Positions 6,042 through 11,635 of a stretch of DNA of 11,635 bases are shown one piece after another. Made by a program: the position numbers and the translations under genes. Numbering within the stretch: the stretch's first letter is position 1; every line of letters starts with the position of its first letter. The stretch covers positions 1 to 11,635 of the forward strand of contig DAFX01000021.1 in assembly GCA_002495535.1 (NCBI GenBank), in the 5' to 3' direction. Below the pieces are notes generated by a model, which worked only from the letters and a program-made list of their open reading frames with translations, was not told the DNA's origin and made no database searches. This DNA comes from Euryarchaeota archaeon UBA433 (GTDB lineage Archaea > Thermoplasmatota > Poseidoniia > Poseidoniales > Poseidoniaceae).

Positions 6042-6878
6042 ATGGACGGCGAGGTCACCGCAGAACAAGCGCGGCGAATATTGGACATGCTCACTGCAGG
6101 CGGGGCTATTGAAGACATCAATACGCCTCTTGCTCTTCGCCTCATTCCACTTGCATTGGAACTTGAAGACGCAACCCTTGCAGATCGATTGTTAGCGCAC
6201 GCAAAAGCCAACGCTGCTGATGAAGTTGAAGAGGGCTGGGCAACGTTTGAGCAATTGAAAATGGAAGAAGCATCAATCGATGCTCTGTCAGAATTGACTG
6301 CTAAGGCCGAACTTATTGATTCAGGGGCACCCCTTGCCGCAGCAATAGCTCATCACGTCGCCCTGCTTCACATGTCAAATGAGGACTATGAGGAAGCGCA
6401 AATGTTTGCCTCTCGCTCCTTACGACTCAGGGAACGCCACGACGATAAGAATGGGATTGTCTACGGGCTTGCCTTGCTTGAGGCGCTCGCAAAAAAACAA
6501 CACAACCACGAAACTGCATTGGTTCATGGTTCACGCCGCATTGAATTGCTGATGGGTATGAATGACGATGAAGGGCAAATGGAAGCGATGGCCGACATGG
6601 GGCACAGCCAAGCAACACTCGGACAATTCGATGCCGCGAAAGACCTCTACACCCAATCACTCGAATTGGCAGTAGCGTTAGAAGACCTCTCTGGTCAACT
6701 CGTGGCACGATGGGGCCTTGCTGACATTGCGGAAATCGAAGAAGACTATGAGACGGCGATGCTGCAACTCTCTGATTGCCTTCATGCTTTCATCAATGCA
6801 GGGTTGCCGACTCCAATCGCAGTACGTCAGCGCATAGAGGCCCTGACGAACTTCAAGAATCCTTCAAAGAAAGAGTGA
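6042..6878 (+). CDS. TPR-repeat protein of unknown function
   Basis: All-helical, acidic, 278-residue protein with no membrane segment or signal peptide. The N-terminal third (about 1-95) is rich in Leu, Ala and Glu and probably contains degenerate helical pairs. From about residue 98 onward there are four helix-turn-helix units spaced about 40 residues apart, with tetratricopeptide signatures such as HMSNEDYEEAQMFASRSL, LGQFDAAKDLYTQSLELA and EIEEDYETAMLQLSDCL. The 40-residue spacing resembles kinesin-light-chain-type TPRs rather than the classical 34. Such proteins act as binding scaffolds; no enzyme motif is present. It is divergent from the DNase gene and precedes the oxidoreductase operon by 76 bases. 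The gap starts with a short T-run (GATTTTTC, near 6877) that could weakly terminate transcription. ATG 6042 is the first good start after the palindrome. No specific partner can be named. Confidence 0.8.
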   Translation: MDGEVTAEQARRILDMLTAGGAIEDINTPLALRLIPLALELEDATLADRLLAHAKANAADEVEEGWATFEQLKMEEASIDALSELTAKAELIDSGAPLAAAIAHHVALLHMSNEDYEEAQMFASRSLRLRERHDDKNGIVYGLALLEALAKKQHNHETALVHGSRRIELLMGMNDDEGQMEAMADMGHSQATLGQFDAAKDLYTQSLELAVALEDLSGQLVARWGLADIAEIEEDYETAMLQLSDCLHAFINAGLPTPIAVRQRIEALTNFKNPSKKE

Positions 6879-6954
6879 TTTTTCTCGAACCTTTGCAAAC
6901 AATTTCGCCACACTCGTTATGATGTGGCTGCGACTGGGAGGACCGGTGCCACCT

Positions 6955-8202
6955 ATGGACCATGACATCTTTTTCTCCATTAGCCAGACCCCTGATGCGG
7001 AGGGTCGAGTGCCAACGGAGAGGCAAATGTTCGAACACTACTTCCAACAGTTGGAATGTGCCGACCGTCTTGGGTTCGGGGTTGGATGGATCGCTCAAGC
7101 ACACCTGTCGACTGAGACTCAGAAAAGCAACAGTAAACCTGTGGTACCTCACTGGCAAGGAGAAGTTGGACTCTGCACCGATTTCCCTCAATTGGCGATG
7201 GAATCGTTTCGCAGAACCTCTTCAATCGAAATCGGAAGCGCTGTCGTCTCAATTCTCGCCTCTGGCGGACCGATTGCCCAAGCAGAACGAATCGCAAACA
7301 CCCTGCAACTGCACGGCATGAACCCAGAGGAACATCGGAAACTCCACGTTGGTTTTTCCGCAGGTCGGTTTGAATTCATGGCCCGGCCTTATGGGATCGT
7401 GCCTAGGGACCCGGTTGAGGAAGTTGCATGGCCAGCACTGAGAGGCCAAATTTTCATGGAGGCGGGGGACATTTTCCTGCGGCTCCTTCGCGGCGACGTG
7501 CTCAATTCGACTCAAACCTACGACACGGTGCTCACTCGATCGAATTTTAGGTCAGATCAGGATTGGAAAAACGTCCAGGACATGGCCGTTCAATTCTACG
7601 GGCTTACCGCTCCGCCCGAACGCATTGAAATCCCCCGACGATACACATTCGAAGATTTGAAAATCATTCCAGCCCATTTCAGAAGGGAACTTTTGGAATT
7701 GGTTGCTGGAACCCACGACCCCCGGGCGCAAACATTCCTCAATACGATTTTACCCGTCAAGGTGTTCAACCTTTCAATCACCAAGCCAGAGGTGATTGAG
7801 GCAACCCATGCCCGTATGGCAGAAGTGTTCCACGAGGCAGGTGGTGCATGGCAACGAAGGGACATGCCGAGGACGTCATTTGTGTTCCTCAACGCAGAAC
7901 CAGGATTGACACCAAATGAACAGAGTGCCGCTGCCCAACAGGAAGCAAAAGACGCACTTGGTGCATATTGGAACGCACTTGAAGGCACCATTGACCCGAG
8001 CAAAGTCAGCAACGCAGCCAACAACGCATTGATTGGAAATGTGGAAGAAGTCGCTGCTCAACTGATCGAACGGTTCCATCCTGAAGACCGGGTGATGGCA
8101 TGGTTTGATTTCTTTAACCACGATTCAGAGCGAGTCTGCCGCAACATGACTGCTTACATGGAGCAAGTGGTACCGCTTGTGGAATCAAGATTGAACAATT
8201 GA
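6955..8202 (+). CDS. LLM-class flavin-dependent oxidoreductase (luciferase-like monooxygenase)
   Basis: TIM-barrel enzyme of the bacterial-luciferase superfamily, 415 residues from ATG 6955. Visible family features are the N-terminal strand DHDIFFSISQ, the helix ECADRLGFGVGWIAQAHLS (about 34-52), the AERIANTL segment leading to KLHVGFSAGR at about 129-138 (the usual GGR region), and a C-terminal GNVEEVAAQLIERF helix before the closing MEQVVPLVESRL. Members use FMN or F420 to oxidise small substrates; the cofactor cannot be fixed from sequence reading. GGAGG at 6937-6941 lies 13 bases before ATG 6955 and 4 before an in-frame GTG at 6946, so the protein may be three residues longer. ATG 6919 is less likely. 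It heads a tight operon: the asparaginase-family gene starts a few bases after its stop. It could supply the oxygenation step of a catabolic route. Substrate unknown. Confidence 0.88.
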   Translation: MDHDIFFSISQTPDAEGRVPTERQMFEHYFQQLECADRLGFGVGWIAQAHLSTETQKSNSKPVVPHWQGEVGLCTDFPQLAMESFRRTSSIEIGSAVVSILASGGPIAQAERIANTLQLHGMNPEEHRKLHVGFSAGRFEFMARPYGIVPRDPVEEVAWPALRGQIFMEAGDIFLRLLRGDVLNSTQTYDTVLTRSNFRSDQDWKNVQDMAVQFYGLTAPPERIEIPRRYTFEDLKIIPAHFRRELLELVAGTHDPRAQTFLNTILPVKVFNLSITKPEVIEATHARMAEVFHEAGGAWQRRDMPRTSFVFLNAEPGLTPNEQSAAAQQEAKDALGAYWNALEGTIDPSKVSNAANNALIGNVEEVAAQLIERFHPEDRVMAWFDFFNHDSERVCRNMTAYMEQVVPLVESRLNN

Positions 8203-8206
8203 GGTG
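8201..8206 (+). promoter_or_regulatory. Ribosome binding site overlapping the LLM stop codon
   Basis: GAGGTG begins inside the LLM oxidoreductase stop codon (8200-8202) and lies five bases before ATG 8212. The alternative ATG at 8209 would be only two bases away, so the site argues for 8212. A near-identical site with the same spacing precedes the aldehyde dehydrogenase. Confidence 0.6.
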
Positions 8207-8211
8207 GGATG

Positions 8212-9327
8212 ATGTCGATCGAACATGATACCCCTTCTGCTGTTGAACCGGGTAGGCCAGGCAGTGCAATGTACCCTGACAGCCCGCTTGGTGAACAAGT
8301 CGAAGGCATTCCAACCGGGCGTGAAGTCGCATGGGAACCTCTTGTTGATTACCGTCGAAACGGCGTGTCTGAAACCACGATTCACGGAGCTATTGCTTGG
8401 GCTCACGGTGATGAAGTGATCCATTCCTTTGGGGGCAACGTATTGTGCTATGGCCGCTCAATGATGAAGCCCTTCATGCTCAAGGCGTTCACGGAGGAAC
8501 TCAAAGACGTCTCTTGGGAACAAAAAGCCATTTCAGTTGCCTCCCATAACGGTGATACAGAACACGTTGCGGCGGCACAATCCCTGCTTTCTCAAGAGGA
8601 ATGGCCACTCATGCTTACACCCCTTGATGTTCCATTGATTCAGTTCGGGCGTCAAGTTCGAAGACCACGAAGGTGGTTCCACACCTGCTCGGGAGAACAT
8701 GCTGCAATCTTGCACGGCTGTAGGAAAAAAGGGTGGAACCGTGCCGGCTACACATTACCATCCCACGAAGTGTTTCACGCCTACATGGAGGAGATTCGCA
8801 CCTACCTTGGCCCGGATTGGACCCCGCTTCGCATTGCAAAGGATGGCTGTGGTTTACCGACCGTATCGAACACGGTATCCGAACTTGCACAAATTTATGC
8901 TGGGCTCGTGCGGGATAAGGACAAAGATTGGATTTGGGAAGCGATGGTACGCCACCCTGATTTGGTCGGTGGATTCAATCGGCTCGACTCAACCGTTCTC
9001 AAAGCTGGTGATGGCAAGGTCATCGCCAAAGAAGGCGCAGATGGCTTACTCGGTTTGGCGATTGAACACCCCGACTACCCCAAAGGCCTCGGCATCGTCG
9101 TCAAAATAGCGCACGGATGGAATTCTCAGGCGACTTGGTATGTGGCTAGAGCGGTGCTTGGCGTCCTCGGAATCAACCTGCGAAACCCGTATCCGCTTCA
9201 CCGGCAAAAGGCATTCATTGTCCCCGGTATTGTTCCAGAGCGTTACCTCGAACGGCTGGAAACGCTCCCCACATGGGATGAATGGGACCCCGATCAAGAC
9301 CGCTGGCTTTACGATGTGGAGGTGTGA
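8212..9327 (+). CDS. Asparaginase II-family amidohydrolase (Rhizobium etli type)
   Basis: Protein of 371 residues resembling the inducible asparaginase of Rhizobium etli (Pfam Asparaginase_II), which hydrolyses asparagine to aspartate and ammonia with a beta-lactamase-like Ser-Lys active site. RSMMK at 82-86 gives the Arg-Ser-x-x-Lys motif (Ser83, Lys86). SHNGDTEH follows at about 111-118. CSGEH at 159-163 and DGCG at 211-214 form the metal site. The Cys159 to Cys213 spacing of 54 equals that of Cys135 to Cys189 in the R. etli enzyme, which supports the alignment. The middle metal ligand, lysine in CSGKH, is Glu162 here. The N-terminus is about 35 residues longer than in R. etli, with a proline-rich start, but has no signal peptide. 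The gene sits between the LLM oxidoreductase and the aldehyde dehydrogenase in one operon, so a linear or cyclic amide other than asparagine is possible. Confidence 0.87.
   Translation: MSIEHDTPSAVEPGRPGSAMYPDSPLGEQVEGIPTGREVAWEPLVDYRRNGVSETTIHGAIAWAHGDEVIHSFGGNVLCYGRSMMKPFMLKAFTEELKDVSWEQKAISVASHNGDTEHVAAAQSLLSQEEWPLMLTPLDVPLIQFGRQVRRPRRWFHTCSGEHAAILHGCRKKGWNRAGYTLPSHEVFHAYMEEIRTYLGPDWTPLRIAKDGCGLPTVSNTVSELAQIYAGLVRDKDKDWIWEAMVRHPDLVGGFNRLDSTVLKAGDGKVIAKEGADGLLGLAIEHPDYPKGLGIVVKIAHGWNSQATWYVARAVLGVLGINLRNPYPLHRQKAFIVPGIVPERYLERLETLPTWDEWDPDQDRWLYDVEV
9318..9324 (+). promoter_or_regulatory. Strong ribosome binding site setting the aldehyde dehydrogenase start
   Basis: GGAGGTG is a seven-base match to the typical 16S anti-Shine-Dalgarno sequence, located in the last codons of the asparaginase gene. 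It leaves five bases to TTG 9330, which I take as the start. GTG 9324 also overlaps the upstream stop (GTGA) but would lie within the binding site itself. Confidence 0.6.
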
Positions 9328-9329
9328 TT

Positions 9330-10781
9330 TTGCTGGAGCTGAAGAACTACGTCAATGGAGAGTTCGTCAGCGCCCACGACGGCCAAACCCTCGACGACAT
9401 CAACCCCGCAAACGGTGAGGTCATTGCCACAATCCCCCGCTCAAAGGCAAACGATGTTGAACGAGCAGCACGGGCTGCGGAGCACGCACAAAAGGATTGG
9501 AACGCCACTTCCTTAGAACAAAGGATTGTCTGGCTCGATACCATTGCCGATGCTCTTGAACAGAAGCATGAAGCGATTGCCCAGGCTGAATCACTCGACA
9601 CCGGGAAACCAATCTCATTGGCGCGAAGAGTTGATGCTTCCCGTTCGGTTGAGAATTTCCGATTTTTTGCAGCATTTGGCCGAGAACAGACGGAAATGAC
9701 CTTCAAAATGGAGGACGCTACGAACTTTGTTCATCGTAATGGCCTGGGTGTTGTGGGGCTCATCACCCCGTGGAACCTGCCGCTGTATTTGCTCTCTTGG
9801 AAAGTTGCGCCTGCCCTCCTCATGGGCAACGCCATCGTTGCTAAGCCAAGTGAATTAACGCCAATGACGGCCAACATTTTAGCAGAAACATTAGATGAAA
9901 TCAACCTCCCTAAGGGCGTGTTCAATCTTGTCCACGGCCTCGGACCAGAGGTAGGCCAAGCGATCTTAGAACACCCTTCAATCAAAGGAATCTCATTCAC
10001 CGGCGGCACCGCTACCGGTCGAATTGTCGCTGCAACAGCGGCACCTTTGTTCAAAAAATTGTCACTCGAACTTGGTGGAAAGAATGCAACCATCGTCCTT
10101 GATGATGCTGATCTCGACAAAGCGGTCCCTGGTGCCGCACGAGCTGCCTTCACCAATTCAGGTCAGGTGTGCTTATGTGGTTCGCGAATCCTCGTGGACT
10201 CAAAGATTGCAGAGCAATTCACCTCAGCCCTCGTCAAGGAGGTCGAGTCAATGCGCATCGGCCGCCCGGATGAAGATGCAACACAGATTGGCACCGTCAT
10301 TTCAATGGAACACCTTCTCAAAGTGGAATCATACATCGACCTTGCCCTCACCGAAGGAGGGACCATTCTCACCGGAGGGACGCGAAGCATGACTGGCCCC
10401 CTCGACCACGGTGAGAACGGAGCATATTTGGCACCGACAGTTATTGGCGGCCTGCCTCATTGGTCGCGCTGTGCCACTGAGGAGATTTTTGGCCCGGTTG
10501 TCACCGTACACACCTTTGATTCACTGGCTGAGGCGACTGAAATCGCTAACGCCACCGAATACGGATTGGCAGGTTCGATTTGGACGAAGGACATCGAAAA
10601 AGGCCATGCATTAGCCAAGACAATCGACACCGGGATCGTATGGGTCAACACATGGTTGCATCGAGACCTACGCACACCATTCGGAGGCGTCAAGAACTCG
10701 GGCGTAGGTCGTGAAGGGGGACAATGGTCACTGGGATTCTTCTCCGAAACAACCAATGTATGCGTCATGGATTCAAACTGA
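9330..10781 (+). CDS. Aldehyde dehydrogenase, aminomuconate/hydroxymuconate-semialdehyde type
   Basis: NAD-dependent aldehyde dehydrogenase of 483 residues, the normal length for this subfamily. Catalytic features: TPWNLPLYL with Asn149, SLELGGKN with Glu247, and GQVCLCGSR with the nucleophile Cys281, followed by EEIFGPV and PFGGVKNSG. The segments SRSVENFRFFA (about 104-114), PWNLPLYLLSWK, CLC and TWLHRDL (about 441-447) are characteristic of the ALDH8A1 / 2-aminomuconate- and 2-hydroxymuconate-semialdehyde dehydrogenase group. In the studied Pseudomonas enzyme, arginines from the first and last of these regions hold the substrate carboxylate. That points to an acidic semialdehyde from ring cleavage. 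The start is TTG 9330, five bases after GGAGGTG; GTG 9324, overlapping the asparaginase stop, is the alternative. It is the third gene of the operon. No other kynurenine or meta-cleavage enzymes are assured in this window, so the substrate is a guess. Confidence 0.94.
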   Translation: MLELKNYVNGEFVSAHDGQTLDDINPANGEVIATIPRSKANDVERAARAAEHAQKDWNATSLEQRIVWLDTIADALEQKHEAIAQAESLDTGKPISLARRVDASRSVENFRFFAAFGREQTEMTFKMEDATNFVHRNGLGVVGLITPWNLPLYLLSWKVAPALLMGNAIVAKPSELTPMTANILAETLDEINLPKGVFNLVHGLGPEVGQAILEHPSIKGISFTGGTATGRIVAATAAPLFKKLSLELGGKNATIVLDDADLDKAVPGAARAAFTNSGQVCLCGSRILVDSKIAEQFTSALVKEVESMRIGRPDEDATQIGTVISMEHLLKVESYIDLALTEGGTILTGGTRSMTGPLDHGENGAYLAPTVIGGLPHWSRCATEEIFGPVVTVHTFDSLAEATEIANATEYGLAGSIWTKDIEKGHALAKTIDTGIVWVNTWLHRDLRTPFGGVKNSGVGREGGQWSLGFFSETTNVCVMDSN

Positions 10782-10831
10782 AGCAGCGATGACGAACACA
10801 TCTTCAAAAGCAATCTGCTCAATTGAACGCC

Positions 10832-11563
10832 ATGACTCGGCAAGCATCGCTTCCTCTGTTTGTGCTGCCAATGGTCCTCATGCCCGGGGAAGTTCAGGAA
10901 TTACGAGTGTTTGAACCAAGGTACAGGCAGATGCTCGACGATTGTGTCTTGGACAACAAGAATTTTGGTTTGGTCATGAACGATCCGTTTGAATTATCAA
11001 ACCACTGGGACGGCCCTCGAAGCCACGGTTGCGAGGCGGAAATTCTGGAACACGACACGAAAGGAAGCAACCACTTCATCTCAATTGTTGGACGAAGGCG
11101 ATTCACCATCGAAAAGGTGATTGCGCCAGCACTGCCTCCATTCGAACATCCTTCCATGGAACCGCTGGTTCAACAGGATGGATTGTTTCCTGATTTGCAG
11201 ACCCTCCTCGCACACATCCCAGAATCTGAAACCAATCACAAACTGTACATCTCAGCTGATGTCAAATTCGAAGAGCCTGCCGGGGCTACTTCTGAACGGT
11301 TCCAAGAGATGCTGAAAGAGATTCTCAACGGCGTGCTCAACAGGATTGGAGCAGTATTACGGATCGACGAACAAACGCTTGATTCATGGGTTTCTGAGCG
11401 TGTCGATCATGTCATTGACGAGGACCCAAACTCCGTTTACACCGTGGCTGCACTGGTGCTGGATGGGTTGGAAGCCCGCCAGCAAGTCCTTGCAAGTGCA
11501 GACCAAGAGGAAGCACTTGCCGAATTGATGCATCAACTCTCGACTCGATACGAGGAAGAATGA
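10832..11563 (+). CDS. Stand-alone LON substrate-binding-domain protein
   Basis: Protein of 243 residues that opens with LPLFVLPMVLMPGEVQELRVFEPRYRQML, the hallmark of the LON N-terminal (substrate-recognition) domain, followed by FGLV and a GRRRF segment near residue 88. The rest is helical and acidic. There is no Walker A/B ATPase and no Ser-Lys protease domain, so it is not Lon protease. Stand-alone versions are common in bacteria and probably bind unfolded or specific proteins; their role is not settled. ATG 10832 is preferred over an in-frame TTG at 10823. It lies 50 bases after the aldehyde dehydrogenase and may be on the same transcript, but a functional link is doubtful. Its stop overlaps the next gene's ATG, suggesting translational coupling to that gene. 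Confidence 0.86.
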   Translation: MTRQASLPLFVLPMVLMPGEVQELRVFEPRYRQMLDDCVLDNKNFGLVMNDPFELSNHWDGPRSHGCEAEILEHDTKGSNHFISIVGRRRFTIEKVIAPALPPFEHPSMEPLVQQDGLFPDLQTLLAHIPESETNHKLYISADVKFEEPAGATSERFQEMLKEILNGVLNRIGAVLRIDEQTLDSWVSERVDHVIDEDPNSVYTVAALVLDGLEARQQVLASADQEEALAELMHQLSTRYEEE

Positions 11564-11635
11564 CATCGCTCAGTGCTGGCGAGGGTTTCAAAACACAAGT
11601 GACGGTGGGAAGACCATGTCCGTACACCGCAATGC
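11560..11635 (+). CDS. Start of an unidentified gene, cut by the window end
   Basis: An ATG at 11560 overlaps the stop of the LON-domain gene (ATGA), preceded by GAGG at 11552-11555. The frame stays open for 25 codons to the window end, beginning MTSLSAGEGFKTQVTV. The overlap, the ribosome binding site and the lack of stops support a real gene, but the fragment is too short to recognise. No signal peptide or membrane segment is visible so far. Confidence 0.5.
   Translation, partial: MTSLSAGEGFKTQVTVGRPCPYTAM

Noticed and set aside
6876..6885. T-run after the TPR gene as a terminator
   Set aside because: Only five consecutive T with no hairpin; too weak to annotate as a separate site.
1..11635. 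tRNA genes, CRISPR arrays, insertion sequences or phage genes
   Set aside because: Coding sequence covers nearly the whole window, gaps are under 100 bases, and no repeated spacers, transposase motifs or cloverleaf patterns were seen.

Overview
The window is gene-dense, of intermediate GC, and holds twelve complete protein-coding genes plus the first codons of a thirteenth. There are no tRNA or rRNA genes, no CRISPR arrays and no mobile elements, and no gene-free stretch exceeds 300 bases. The aspartyl-tRNA synthetase is archaeal in type (short, ending in the archaeal LFPRDRRR tail, without the bacterial GAD insertion). The mix of an archaeal housekeeping enzyme with many bacterial- or eukaryote-like accessory enzymes, intermediate GC, tight packing and patchy Shine-Dalgarno use resembles planktonic marine euryarchaea such as Marine Group II (Poseidoniales). 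That assignment is inference from one gene and general style, not proof.

Layout: (1) 1-2832, + strand: short AT-rich leader with a five-codon upstream ORF, aspS, a sigma-like glutathione S-transferase, and a beta-carbonic anhydrase. (2) 2835-3284, - strand: a Cys-type glutathione peroxidase converging on the carbonic anhydrase with a 2-base gap. (3) 3367-4973, + strand: an alpha/beta hydrolase (HGGFW/GHSAGGH) and a short-chain dehydrogenase relative whose catalytic residues are replaced. (4) 4974-5951, - strand: a membrane-anchored or secreted DNase I that abuts the SDR stop to stop. (5) 6042-11635, + strand: a TPR-repeat protein, then a compact run of LLM flavin-dependent oxidoreductase, asparaginase II-family amidohydrolase and an aminomuconate/hydroxymuconate-semialdehyde-type aldehyde dehydrogenase, followed by a stand-alone LON substrate-binding-domain protein whose stop overlaps the start of an unidentified gene cut by the window edge.

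How they may work together: GST and glutathione peroxidase suggest thiol-peroxide defence. The LLM oxidoreductase, amidohydrolase and aldehyde dehydrogenase are spaced as one operon (6 bases apart, then directly joined, the latter two with similar GAGGTG-type ribosome binding sites) and read like a catabolic module: flavin oxidation, amide or deaminating hydrolysis, aldehyde oxidation. The DNase I probably works outside the cell on dissolved or particle-bound DNA. The most notable items are the full-motif DNase I in a probable archaeon, the LLM-asparaginase-ALDH operon with an altered metal-site residue in the asparaginase, and the SDR with an H-S-S-R set in place of N-S-Y-K.
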